This document shows positions 28,337 through 36,466 of a stretch of DNA of 64,000 nucleotides, one piece after another. This DNA is from Thermoanaerobaculum sp964488355 (GTDB taxonomy: Bacteria; Acidobacteriota; Thermoanaerobaculia; Thermoanaerobaculales; Thermoanaerobaculaceae). Positions within the stretch are counted from its first letter, which is position 1. Each line of letters starts with the position of its first letter. The notes under the pieces are model-generated. The model had not been told where the DNA came from. It made no database searches and worked only from the letters and a program-made list of their open reading frames with translations. The stretch spans positions 1-64,000 of the forward strand of contig CAZAUJ010000006.1 in the NCBI GenBank assembly GCA_964488355.1. Direction: 5' to 3'. A program made the translations under genes and the position numbers.

Positions 28337-29604
28337 GCACGGTTTTATCGGCGTGGTGGAGCAATCCCCTTTCAGCAGTATTGGTGGCGCTGGTGGCGGT
28401 GGTGGTCACCTTTCCTTTCCTTGCTGGCCTTTTTGGGGTGGTGCGGCTGGGAAGCATTCAGTTTGCCGGGCTGCTGTCGGCCCGCCGCAACCTCCTGCCT
28501 GGGGTGACGCGAGAGTTGGAGGCAGCCACAGCTAGCGTGGTTTTGCTGGTGGGTCTCACCGGTGCCCTTTGCGTGGTGGTCACAGCTGCTGTTTGGCGCG
28601 CCGCCACCTTGGCGGGCTTGACAGAAGGCGGCGCGTGGGTGCTTTCCCTGGCCGTTTGGTTGTTGCTGTTGGTGGTGGCTGACCGCAGCTCGCAGGGCCG
28701 GCACGCGGAGGGGTTGGCGGTTTTGGCCTTGTACTTGCTGCGGCCGGCAACTCCCCTGGTGGCGCTGCTCGCGCGGGTAGGTGCCGGCGGCAGCGACCAG
28801 GGGCCGGAAGCGGACAAGGACCGCGACGAGGAGGTGGACGAGCACGAGGTGCGGGCGTTTATCGGCGCGGGAGAGGAGGCGGGCATTCTGGCGCATGAAG
28901 AGGCAGAGCTGGTGGCCTCCATCGTGGATTTTTCCGAAACCGTGGCGCGGGAAATCAAGACGCCGCGCACCGATGTGGTGGCCTTACCCGTGGAAGCCAG
29001 CTTCGAAGAGGTCAAGGAAGCCTTTGCCAAGTCCATGTTCACGCGCTTGCCGGTATTTCGCGAGAGCTTGGACCACATCGAAGGCGTGGTGCACGTGAAG
29101 GACGTGCTCAAAGCCGTGGCTTCGGGTGCGCAGCCCAGTGCCCGCCAGCTTCTACGGCCGGTGTTGATGGTGCCCGAAACCAAGCCACTGCGCGATTTGC
29201 TCCGGCAATTCCAAGCCAGCCGCCAGCAGCTGGCGGTGGTGGTGGACGAGTACGGCGGCACGGCCGGCATCGTTACCCTTGAGGACGTGCTGGAGGAGAT
29301 CGTCGGCGAGATTCAAGACGAGCACCAGCAAGAACCACCTGAGGTCCAGGCCCAACCCGATGGCTCGTATCACATTGCCGGCAACGCCCACGTGGAAACC
29401 CTGAGCGAGCTTTTTGGCTTGGAGCTGGAGGAAGACGCCGCCTACGATTCGGTGGCCGGATTGGTTTTGGACCGGCTGGGGCACCTGCCGCGGCCGGGAG
29501 AAAAGGTGAGCTACCGCGGCTTTTGCTTCGAGGTGTTGGAGGTTGAGCGACGCCGCCTCAAGCGCTTGCGCGTCGCCCCGCTGGTGGAGGAGAGCCGAGG
29601 GTGA
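28333..29604 (+). CDS. CBS-domain protein of the CorC/HlyC (CNNM-like) family
   Basis: A 423-residue membrane protein. Three or more hydrophobic segments at about 12-35, 65-92 and 98-120 form a shortened DUF21-like region; after an acidic linker (DKDRDEEVDEHEVR) come two CBS domains (about 205-335; MFTRLPVFRESLDHIEGVVHVKD and VVVDEYGGTAGIVTLED) and the C-terminal CorC_HlyC domain (about 345-420; AGNAHVETLSELF). The family takes part in Mg2+/Co2+ efflux or its control. The EEIVGEIQDEH ending of the second CBS domain is classic. Position between ybeY and era is a common genomic arrangement. Confidence 0.9.
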   Translation: MSTVLSAWWSNPLSAVLVALVAVVVTFPFLAGLFGVVRLGSIQFAGLLSARRNLLPGVTRELEAATASVVLLVGLTGALCVVVTAAVWRAATLAGLTEGGAWVLSLAVWLLLLVVADRSSQGRHAEGLAVLALYLLRPATPLVALLARVGAGGSDQGPEADKDRDEEVDEHEVRAFIGAGEEAGILAHEEAELVASIVDFSETVAREIKTPRTDVVALPVEASFEEVKEAFAKSMFTRLPVFRESLDHIEGVVHVKDVLKAVASGAQPSARQLLRPVLMVPETKPLRDLLRQFQASRQQLAVVVDEYGGTAGIVTLEDVLEEIVGEIQDEHQQEPPEVQAQPDGSYHIAGNAHVETLSELFGLELEEDAAYDSVAGLVLDRLGHLPRPGEKVSYRGFCFEVLEVERRRLKRLRVAPLVEESRG

Positions 29605-30521
29605 AGGCAGGGACGGTGGCGCTGGTGGGGCGGCCCAACGTGGGCAAGAGCACGTTGGTCAACGCACTGGTGGGGCAAAAGGTGGCCATCGTCTCGCCGC
29701 GACCGCAAACCACCCGCCATCGCATCGTGGGCGTGCTCACCGAGCCGCGAGGACAGGTCGTCTTCTTTGACCTGCCCGGGGTGCATCGTCCCCTTCACCG
29801 CATGAACGTCCAGATGATGCACCTCTTGCGGGAAACCCTAGTCGAGGTGGATGTGGTGCTCCAGCTTTTCGCTGCCGATGAAGGCCCCGGACACGGCGAG
29901 GCCTTCGTCGTGCAGCTGGTTTCCCAACTGGCCACGCCGGTGGTGTTGGTGCCCAACAAGATGGATTCGCCTGCAGCCCGCCGAAAGTTGGCCGAGCGGC
30001 TGGCCTTTTACACCGAAAAGCACCGTTACGCGGCCATCGTGCCCGTTTCCGCCCTTACCGGCGAGGGCCTCCCGGTGCTTTTGATACACCTGTTTTCCCT
30101 GCTGCCGGAAGGGGAGCCGTTGCTGCCACCGGATCTTTCCACCACGCAAAGCGAGCGCTTCTACATTGCCGAGCTGATCCGCGAGGGGCTGTTGGAAAGG
30201 GTGGAAGACGAGCTGCCCTTTACCACCGCTGTGCTGGTCCGCCATATGGAGGAAGAGGAGTGGGAAAAGGCGCGTCCCCTTCTGCGGGTGTGGGCCGATA
30301 TCCTGGTGGAGACGGAAAGTCAAAAAGCTATCGTTCTAGGGCGGAGGGGCCGCATGATCAAGGCCTGCGGCACGGCGGCACGCGAGCGCATCGAGAAGCT
30401 CCTGGGGGTCAAGCTCTTCTTGGACCTGCGGGTGAAGGTGCGGCCCGGCTGGCGGGACAGGCCCCGCCTGCTCTCGGAGCTTGAGCCGCTGGAAGTCCCG
30501 TGGAGCGGGGTGGACGAGTGA
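29601..30521 (+). CDS. era: GTPase Era
   Basis: A 306-residue GTPase that binds the 3' end of 16S rRNA during 30S assembly. G1 GRPNVGKSTL at residue 10, G3 DLPG, G4 NKMD and G5 SAL are visible; the KH domain contains VLGRRGRMIKACGTAARERIEKLLG and the conserved VKVRPGW end. GTG at 29601 overlaps the previous stop. Next gene overlaps its stop as GTGA. Confidence 0.97.
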   Translation: MKAGTVALVGRPNVGKSTLVNALVGQKVAIVSPRPQTTRHRIVGVLTEPRGQVVFFDLPGVHRPLHRMNVQMMHLLRETLVEVDVVLQLFAADEGPGHGEAFVVQLVSQLATPVVLVPNKMDSPAARRKLAERLAFYTEKHRYAAIVPVSALTGEGLPVLLIHLFSLLPEGEPLLPPDLSTTQSERFYIAELIREGLLERVEDELPFTTAVLVRHMEEEEWEKARPLLRVWADILVETESQKAIVLGRRGRMIKACGTAARERIEKLLGVKLFLDLRVKVRPGWRDRPRLLSELEPLEVPWSGVDE

Positions 30522-30769
30522 TCCGCGTGTACGTGGCGGAAGGGTGCCCCCATTGCCAGCGATTGTTGGCCGATCTGCGCCGAAGGCGAGTGAGCTTTGA
30601 CTTGGTTAACCTCACCGCCAACCCCGAGCGCATGGGGGAGCTGGCAACCCTCACGTTTCAACCGGCCGTGCCGGTGGTGGTGGACCACGAACGCTACACG
30701 GTGGGATTTGCTGGCGGCTTCACCTTGTTGGCGGACTTGGGGCTGCCGGTGGATTTCAAAGCAAGCTGA
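30518..30769 (+). CDS. Glutaredoxin-like thiol protein
   Basis: An 83-residue thioredoxin-fold protein with CPHC active site at residues 10-13 (VAEGCPHCQRLL), the cis-Pro region AVPVVV and the FAGGF glutathione-side segment. It would reduce disulfides in the cytoplasm or act as a small electron donor. The start is GTG 30518, sharing GTGA with the end of era, so it is translated with it. The last 14 bases overlap the convergent acetyltransferase gene. Confidence 0.8.
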   Translation: MIRVYVAEGCPHCQRLLADLRRRRVSFDLVNLTANPERMGELATLTFQPAVPVVVDHERYTVGFAGGFTLLADLGLPVDFKAS

Positions 30770-31688
30770 AGCTTCCTGGCAGGAAGAAGGCCAGACGAGG
30801 CGGCTCGGTGGCCAACAGGTGCGAGACGGCGGCCACCTTGGGGGTGAGCTCCCACAGGTGCTCCAGGGCGCGCACGAAAGGTGTGGGCAGCAAAAGGCTC
30901 AGGGTGCTGGAGGCGCCCTCCTCGGTGGCGAATTGCAACGCCCAACCCAAAGCCGCCACCGTGCTTTCCTCGGTAGCACCGACCACCGGACCGCACTGAC
31001 CAGCACCGCCGTAGGCGTAGGCAGTGATGCGCTCGCCTTCCCGCACCACCGCCAAGCGCAGCCGCCGATCCACCAACCAGTACTCGTGGTCGATGGGGCG
31101 GGGAAAGCCACGCACCAGGCGATCCAAGCGCTCCAGGTCGGCAAAGAAGGCCCGTCGGCTAACTGCTTGCTGGGTGACCTCCACGCCGGGTAGCAGGCGG
31201 AGCACCTGGTTGGCGAGGAAGGCCGCACGCTCGCGGGGCAGCTGAACGCGCAAGAGCGGAAAAGCCAAAGTCAAGCCGAACCGCAAGCCCAGCGCCAGCT
31301 GCCAAGGGGAGAGAGCGTGGAAGAGTGCGCGGTTGGTCCCCGAACGTTCTCCAAAGGCCAACACCCGGCGCAAAAGGGTAGCCGGCACCTCCCCCTCCAC
31401 CAGCTCGGGCAGGACCCAGAGCTGGGAAATCACCACGTGGCGAGAGCGCACGAAGCTGGCGGCAAAGCCCAAAACCTCGGAGCCCTGAGAAGCGACCAGC
31501 ACCCCGTTTTCGTCGTGCTGCGCCAGGTGCTCCAGATCCAGCCGCAGGTCGGAAGGGGGCTGCCCTCGTTGCGGTAGGGGAGCTGTGTCCTCCCAACCGG
31601 GGACGAAGGCACGCAGCTGCTCGGCCATTTCCGCCAACGGGCTCACCCCCACCCGCGAGGTGGGCAAAACCTTCACTTTCGAAGACAT
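30756..31688 (-). CDS. GNAT-like acetyltransferase, probable tandem domains
   Basis: A 310-residue protein resembling tandem-GNAT proteins. The first half has the strand-turn pattern VLVASQGSEVLGFAASFVRSRHVVISQLWVLPE followed by a helix, and the second half repeats it with LAVVREGERITAYAYGGAGQCGPVVGAT. The Q/R-x-x-G-x-G/A acetyl-CoA loop is not well preserved in either half. Substrate unknown. It is convergent with the era-glutaredoxin run and divergent from the Fe-S protein gene. Confidence 0.6.
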   Translation of the reverse strand: MSSKVKVLPTSRVGVSPLAEMAEQLRAFVPGWEDTAPLPQRGQPPSDLRLDLEHLAQHDENGVLVASQGSEVLGFAASFVRSRHVVISQLWVLPELVEGEVPATLLRRVLAFGERSGTNRALFHALSPWQLALGLRFGLTLAFPLLRVQLPRERAAFLANQVLRLLPGVEVTQQAVSRRAFFADLERLDRLVRGFPRPIDHEYWLVDRRLRLAVVREGERITAYAYGGAGQCGPVVGATEESTVAALGWALQFATEEGASSTLSLLLPTPFVRALEHLWELTPKVAAVSHLLATEPPRLAFFLPGSFSLL

Positions 31689-31828
31689 CGTCCCTACTCC
31701 CAGTCAAAGACCAACCGGCGCCTGCCACGCCGGAAAGCCTTGGCGATTGTAACAGCACCAGGCCGTCTTCTCGCCAGCATTGATTGAATGGCTTTCTGCC
31801 ATAATCGGCTTCCGAGGAGGGCGAGCTC

Positions 31829-33838
31829 ATGGAACACGCAACCCATTTTTCCTTGGGGCCCATTTCCGGGGTGCTGTTCTTTTGGCTCCTGCTGGTGCTG
31901 GCGGCAGCTGGAGTGGTCTGGTCGCTTCGACGGCGCCTGTTGTTGGTAGCCAGTGGTCAGCGGGGCGTGGAGCTGGGGCAGTGGGGCCGACGCCTGGCCG
32001 ATGTGTTGGTGTACGTCTTGGGACAGAAGCGCATGTTCACCGACCCGGTTCCGGGAATCATGCATGCGCTCATTTTCTGGGGCTTTTGCGTGTTCCTCTT
32101 GCGTTCGGCAGCCCTGGTTGTTGAGGGGGCCACCGGCGGCTGGGAGCTGCCCCTTTTCCTCAGTGGCTTTGGCATCGCCTACGGGCTGGTGAAGGATCTG
32201 TTTGCCGTCTTGGTGCTGGTGGGTGTGGCGGTGGCTGCCTTTCGTCGGGCGGTGACACGACCGGCCCGGCTGGAGTACTCGGCCGACGCCTGGTTCATTT
32301 TGGGCATGATCGCCACCCTGATGGTCACCGACCTTACCATGGATGCGCCTCGCATTGCTGCTGGCGCCACAGGTCCCTGGCACGCGGCTTTCGCATCGCG
32401 ACTGGTTGCTTTTTGGCTGGCGGGCAACTCGCCCTCGCTTCTTGCTGGCGCGTACCAGGTCTCCTGGTGGGTACACCTTTTGGTGCTGTTTGCCTTTGCC
32501 AATTACTTGCCCTACTCTAAGCACTTCCACGTCTACCTGTCCTTGCCCAACGTGCTGCTGCGCCCTCTCGAGCCGGCCGGCAAGCTGGCCAAGATGGATT
32601 TGGAAAACATCGAGGAAGGAACCACTTTAGGGGCGGCGAGGGTTACCGACTTCACCTGGAAGCAGCTTTTGGACCTTTACACCTGTACCGAATGCGGCCG
32701 CTGCACCGTGGTTTGCCCCACCACCATTACCGGCAAGCCGTTGATTCCTCGCGACCTCACCATTGACCTGCGGGACCACCTGACCGCGTCCCAGACCACC
32801 ATCTTCCAGGGCAAGAAGGGCGAGCTGCCTGACTTGGCGGGTTCCGTGGTCAACTCGGAAACCATTTGGGCCTGTACCACCTGCCGGTGGTGCGAGGAGG
32901 CCTGTCCGCTGTTTATCAGCTACACCGACAAGATCATCGAGATGCGGCGGCATTTGGTGCTGGAAAAAGCCGAGTTTCCCCAGGAGGCAGAGGCGGCTTT
33001 TCGCGGCATGGAAACCGCTGGCAACCCCTGGCAGTTGCCCGCGGAAAGCCGTGCCGATTGGGCCAAGGGCTTGGAGGTGCCGTTGGCGGCGGAGGCGGGC
33101 GAGTTTGAGTGGCTCTTCTGGGTGGGCTGCGCCGGCTCTTTCGATGACAACGGCAAGCGCACCTCGGTGGCGCTGGTTAAGCTGCTCAAAGCTGCGGGTG
33201 TTTCCTTTGCCATCTTGGGGCCGGAAGAAAGCTGCACGGGGGATGCGGCGCGCCGTTTGGGCAACGAATACCTTTTCCAAACGCTGGCCCAAGCCAACGT
33301 GGAGACCCTCAACCGGTACGGGGTGACGCGCATCGTCACCAACTGCCCCCACTGCCTGCACACGCTGAAGAACGAGTACCCAGACTTTGGTGGCCACTAC
33401 CAGGTGCTGCACGGCAGCCAGCTGGTTGCCCAACTGCTGCGGGAGGGGCGGCTGAAGCTGGCAAAGTCGCTGGCGCAGGAGATCACCTTTCACGACCCCT
33501 GCTACTTGGGTCGCACCAACGGGGAGTTTGCCGCGCCGCGGCAGGTGTTGCAGGCCATCCCGGGCTTGCGCCTGCGCGAGGCTCCCTTGAGCGGACCCAA
33601 GGCCATGTGCTGTGGCGCCGGGGGCGGCCGCATGTGGCTGGAGGAAAAGCTGGGCAGGCGCATCAACCAGGAGCGCGTGCGCCAGCTGGAGGCCTCGGGT
33701 TGCCAGAACGTGGCGGTGGCCTGCCCCTTCTGTGCGGTGATGGTGAGCAACGCCCAAGGGGAGCTGGGGCGGGAGAAGGCGCACACCTGGGATGTGCTGC
33801 AGCTGGCAGCGCAGGCTTTGGAGGAGCCAACCCGCTGA
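31829..33838 (+). CDS. Membrane Fe-S/cytochrome-b protein, EtfAB:quinone oxidoreductase-like (EMO)
   Basis: A 669-residue fused protein. The first 250 residues form about six TM segments resembling a NarI-type cytochrome b with His residues for haem. Residues about 285-365 hold two 4Fe-4S motifs, CTECGRCTVVCP and CTTCRWCEEACP. The C-terminal half has two CCG-like domains: the first is partial (GCAGSFD, SCTGD, NCPHC), the second is complete (DPCYLG, MCCGAGGG, CPFC). This is the architecture of the membrane oxidoreductases (EMO/EtfD) that pass electrons from ETF to menaquinone; HdrDE-like fusions are an alternative. A role in receiving electrons from acyl-CoA dehydrogenase fits the beta-oxidation genes here. 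etfAB is not in the window. Confidence 0.8.
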   Translation: MEHATHFSLGPISGVLFFWLLLVLAAAGVVWSLRRRLLLVASGQRGVELGQWGRRLADVLVYVLGQKRMFTDPVPGIMHALIFWGFCVFLLRSAALVVEGATGGWELPLFLSGFGIAYGLVKDLFAVLVLVGVAVAAFRRAVTRPARLEYSADAWFILGMIATLMVTDLTMDAPRIAAGATGPWHAAFASRLVAFWLAGNSPSLLAGAYQVSWWVHLLVLFAFANYLPYSKHFHVYLSLPNVLLRPLEPAGKLAKMDLENIEEGTTLGAARVTDFTWKQLLDLYTCTECGRCTVVCPTTITGKPLIPRDLTIDLRDHLTASQTTIFQGKKGELPDLAGSVVNSETIWACTTCRWCEEACPLFISYTDKIIEMRRHLVLEKAEFPQEAEAAFRGMETAGNPWQLPAESRADWAKGLEVPLAAEAGEFEWLFWVGCAGSFDDNGKRTSVALVKLLKAAGVSFAILGPEESCTGDAARRLGNEYLFQTLAQANVETLNRYGVTRIVTNCPHCLHTLKNEYPDFGGHYQVLHGSQLVAQLLREGRLKLAKSLAQEITFHDPCYLGRTNGEFAAPRQVLQAIPGLRLREAPLSGPKAMCCGAGGGRMWLEEKLGRRINQERVRQLEASGCQNVAVACPFCAVMVSNAQGELGREKAHTWDVLQLAAQALEEPTR

Positions 33839-34213
33839 GTGGCCAAGCACGGCCGTGAGAGGCAGCGCTGGGGCCGTTGGGGGGAGTGGTTGGCCCTCTG
33901 GTGGCTGCGGGCCAAGGGTCTGCGCCTGGTGGCGCGTAACTGGCGCTGCCGCCTGGGGGAGCTGGATTTGGTGATGCGGGACGGGCCCGTACTGGTGTTT
34001 GTGGAGGTGAAGACCCGGCTTTCCGAAGAAGCCGGCTGCCCCGAGGAGGCGGTAACCGAGGCCAAGAGGCGGCGGCTGGTGCGGCTGGCGCAGGCATACT
34101 TGGCCCGCCTTCGCGGCCCGATGCCCCCCTGCCGCTTTGACGTGGTGGCGGTGAGCTTCAAGGGGCGTTGGCCGCGCCTGCGCCACATTGCCGGGGCCTT
34201 TTCCGCAAACTGA
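33839..34213 (+). CDS. yraN: UPF0102 protein YraN
   Basis: A 124-residue endonuclease-like protein. The family signature is clear: a GEW-LA-WL helix, LVARNWRCRLGELDLVMRD with the catalytic-like Asp, VFVEVKTR with Glu and Lys, and AKRRRLVRLAQAYL. It is a restriction-endonuclease fold of unknown target. GTG 33839 starts directly after the preceding TGA (TGAGTG), suggesting coupling. Confidence 0.92.
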   Translation: MAKHGRERQRWGRWGEWLALWWLRAKGLRLVARNWRCRLGELDLVMRDGPVLVFVEVKTRLSEEAGCPEEAVTEAKRRRLVRLAQAYLARLRGPMPPCRFDVVAVSFKGRWPRLRHIAGAFSAN

Positions 34214-34232
34214 TGAGTGGAAGGCCCCAAGG

Positions 34233-34784
34233 ATGGCGCCCTTGACAGGAAAAGTTCCATCGCTGTTCCGAGGCCGGCCCAGTTACCTAAGGGCGGGCGT
34301 GGTGCTTTTCCTTGCTATCTACGGCGTGGTTTGTGCCAGAGACCCCAGCGTGTTCCGCTTTCTTGATGGGGTGGATCTCCTCATCCATGAGGCGGGGCAT
34401 GTGATTTTTGGCATTTTCGCAGAGTTTTTGGGCCTCTTGGGCGGCACGCTCATGCAGCTGCTCCTGCCAGCGGCTTTTGTTGTCCACTTTTACCGACGTG
34501 AGCAGTTCTATTCTGCCGCTGTGACCCTCTTCTGGCTTGCCCAAAGCCTTTGGAACGTTTCCGTTTATGTGGGCGATGCGCGGGCGCAGCAGCTACCTCT
34601 TTTGGGCGGGGACGAGGCCATTCACGATTGGAACGAGATCATGGGTCGGTTGGGTCTTTTGTCCTGGGACCGGTTTTTGGCGGGCATCATTTACGGCCTG
34701 GGTCTGGTGCTTTTCTGCCTTTCCGTGTTTTGGGGTTTGCGGTTTTCTTACACCTCAAAGGTGACAACCGAGCCGCTCTCCTGA
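34233..34784 (+). CDS. Membrane protein with HEAGH metalloprotease-like motif
   Basis: A 183-residue membrane protein with about four TM segments. After the first TM comes DGVDLLIHEAGHVIFGIF, an HExxH motif at the membrane surface, and a hydrophobic LLGGTLMQLLLPAAFVVHF helix follows; a DARAQQLPLLGGD loop and a final TM end the protein. The layout recalls site-2 protease or M50-like enzymes, but no NPDG-type second motif is present, so a protease call is tentative. Start is ATG 34233, 20 bases after yraN, with weak ribosome site; longer in-frame reading overlaps yraN. Confidence 0.65.
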   Translation: MAPLTGKVPSLFRGRPSYLRAGVVLFLAIYGVVCARDPSVFRFLDGVDLLIHEAGHVIFGIFAEFLGLLGGTLMQLLLPAAFVVHFYRREQFYSAAVTLFWLAQSLWNVSVYVGDARAQQLPLLGGDEAIHDWNEIMGRLGLLSWDRFLAGIIYGLGLVLFCLSVFWGLRFSYTSKVTTEPLS

Positions 34785-34820
34785 AGGATCAGCAGGGGAA
34801 GCGCCAGCCCCGGGCAGGGG

Positions 34821-34850
34821 CAAAAAAGCCCGCCTGCGGGGCAGGCGGGC
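34821..34850 (-). terminator. Rho-independent terminator
   Basis: A perfect 9-base inverted repeat GCCCGCCTG/CAGGCGGGC (34828-34836 and 34842-34850) with a five-base loop. On the minus strand it is followed by a TTTTTT run, so it ends the beta-propeller transcript whose stop lies at 34871. Confidence 0.9.
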
Positions 34851-34870
34851 GGGAGTTTGGCGGGTTGCGC

Positions 34871-36289
34871 TCAGTAGAGGTTGAGGCGAAGGAGAAAGGC
34901 ATCGCCCTTGGCGCCTGCCTTGCCGTAGGCCAGGCTTCCCACGTAAAATGGGTTGCTGCGGTAGGTGCCGGTCACCAGGGCAATGCCGGGAGCAGTGGCC
35001 AAGGCGGTGGCCTCATCGCGGTCGCCGCCTCCCGCTGAGGCGGCGCCGTAGATGTTGCCGTAGCGGTCCACCTCCACCAGGTACCCGTCACGCGACCCGC
35101 GGTTGGTAAGGGTGTAGGGACCCACGGTGAGGGTGGAGCTGCCAAAGGAGCCGGTCAGCCAAATGCGGCCGTTGGCCGGGTTGACCTTTATGTCCGTGCC
35201 TTCCTCGTCACCGCTGCCGGCAATTCGCATGCCCCCCAGTGGCAGGCCATCGGCAGCGCGTAACACCACGCCAAAGGCGTCCTTCCCGCCAATGCCCCAG
35301 AGGGTGCAACAGCCGGGCAAGCTCAGGTACTGGCTGAAGAAGCCGGTGAGGTAAACATCGCTCCCGTTTATGGCAACGCCTCGGCCTTTGTCGTCATCCG
35401 GGCCGCCCAGCACCCTCCCCCAAAGCACGTTGAGGTTAGCGTCCAGCTTGACAACGAAAACATCGGCGGCACTGCCCACCTTGGAAAGGCTAGCTAAGAG
35501 CACGGGGCTCCCGTTTTGGTAACGGTAAATGTAGGTGGGGCTTGAGCGCATGTAACCGGTGAGGTAGACGTTGCCCGCGCCGTCCACAGCCACCCGCGGC
35601 TGCCCCTCATCGTCCGCACCGCCCACGCCTACCACTCGGCCGGTGGGCTGCCCGCTGGTGGTGAACTGGGCCAGGTAGGCATCGAAGCCACCACGGTTTT
35701 GCAGGTACGTGACGCCATCGATCTTCAGGTGCGACCCCTTGAAGTGGCCAGCCACGTAAAGCGAGCTGCCATAACGGGTGATGCTTTCCGCTTTGTCCTC
35801 GTTATCGCTTTGTATGCTCTCCCCCCAGCGAGGGTTGAGGTCGCTGGCGGAAAAAGCGAATACGAAGGCATCACTCTCCAGCTCTCCGCTTTGACAAATT
35901 TCGTTTCCCCCGCTGAGGGAAAAGCACACCGCTTTGCAGCGGTGGTCGCCGGCCACGTAGACAGAGGTGCCATCGGTGACCACCGCGCTCCCGCGTACGA
36001 CAGAGGGAATAACACCGCGACACTGCGACGTTTGTATGTTCTGCAAGCCGCCCGAAGCCAGATCCACTTTGCGAAGCCAAAGGTTCCTTGGGGCGTTGCT
36101 GAAGAAGAGCACATCGTCATACTGGGCCCCCACGACAAAAGCCGCACTGCCTGCCATGGCCACCCCATGGGGCACGTCGTCATCGCTGGTGGCGCGGGGG
36201 GTGGACACCCATACCAACACCCCGCCAGCCAGCGCCAGGGCGGCGATGAGCACGCCGACCACAGTAAGAAGAAAAGCTCTCTTCACCAT
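34871..36289 (-). CDS. Exported SBBP-type beta-propeller protein
   Basis: A 472-residue exported protein. Residues 1-28 form a signal anchor (VKRAFLLTVVGVLIAALALAGG, 22 residues given here only in part). The remainder has repeated propeller blades of the SBBP type: VDGAGNVYLTGYM, DVYLTGFF, GRIWLTGSFG, SLYVAGHFKG and SVYVAGDH, each with a G-N/D-VYLTG turn, plus VDRYGNIYGAAS. Such proteins are found in secreted surface proteins of many bacteria; ligand unknown. The ATG at 36289 has a GGAGAAGG ribosome site. Transcription likely comes from the promoter at 36312-36340 with an upstream operator shared with the M4 protease gene. Ends in a strong terminator. Confidence 0.8.
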   Translation of the reverse strand: MVKRAFLLTVVGVLIAALALAGGVLVWVSTPRATSDDDVPHGVAMAGSAAFVVGAQYDDVLFFSNAPRNLWLRKVDLASGGLQNIQTSQCRGVIPSVVRGSAVVTDGTSVYVAGDHRCKAVCFSLSGGNEICQSGELESDAFVFAFSASDLNPRWGESIQSDNEDKAESITRYGSSLYVAGHFKGSHLKIDGVTYLQNRGGFDAYLAQFTTSGQPTGRVVGVGGADDEGQPRVAVDGAGNVYLTGYMRSSPTYIYRYQNGSPVLLASLSKVGSAADVFVVKLDANLNVLWGRVLGGPDDDKGRGVAINGSDVYLTGFFSQYLSLPGCCTLWGIGGKDAFGVVLRAADGLPLGGMRIAGSGDEEGTDIKVNPANGRIWLTGSFGSSTLTVGPYTLTNRGSRDGYLVEVDRYGNIYGAASAGGGDRDEATALATAPGIALVTGTYRSNPFYVGSLAYGKAGAKGDAFLLRLNLY

Positions 36290-36311
36290 AGAGCACCACC
36301 TTCTCCGTTCA

Positions 36312-36340
36312 ATTCTAGTCCCCAGTTTCCTTCGGCACAA
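36312..36340 (-). promoter_or_regulatory. Promoter of the SBBP beta-propeller gene
   Basis: On the minus strand a -35 box TTGTGC (36340-36335), a 17-base spacer and a -10 box TAGAAT (36317-36312). It precedes the start codon by 23 bases. The spacer ends in GGGGAC, similar to the spacer of the M4 protease promoter. Confidence 0.7.
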
Positions 36341-36360
36341 GCAGGCTGTTTCCCGCCCCG

Positions 36361-36390
36361 GTCATGTTTCTGTCAGGAAAACATGACAAA
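36361..36390 (-). promoter_or_regulatory. Operator with two CMTGAC direct half-sites, copy A
   Basis: Read on the minus strand: TTTGTCATG, four bases, CCTGAC, AGAAA, CATGAC. The two half-sites repeat with an 11-base period and the first GTCATG is their inverse. From the last half-site to the -35 box is exactly 20 bases. Copy B at 39720 has the same layout. Confidence 0.75.
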
Positions 36391-36395
36391 TGCGC

Positions 36396-36427
36396 AAAAA
36401 GCGGGCCGGCCGTTGTTCGGCCGGCCC
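36396..36427 (-). terminator. Rho-independent terminator
   Basis: Perfect 10-base inverted repeat GGGCCGGCCG/CGGCCGGCCC (36403-36412, 36418-36427) with a five-base loop, followed on the minus strand by GCTTTTT. It ends the TonB receptor transcript. Confidence 0.88.
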
Positions 36428-36466
36428 TTCCGAGGATGGCCAGGGGCAAGCCCCGGCTGCCGGTAC

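Noticed and set aside
31777..31805. Promoter before the Fe-S quinone reductase gene (CATAAT as -10)
   Set aside because: No acceptable -35 box at 16-18 bases; the TTGATT hexamer is only 14 bases away.
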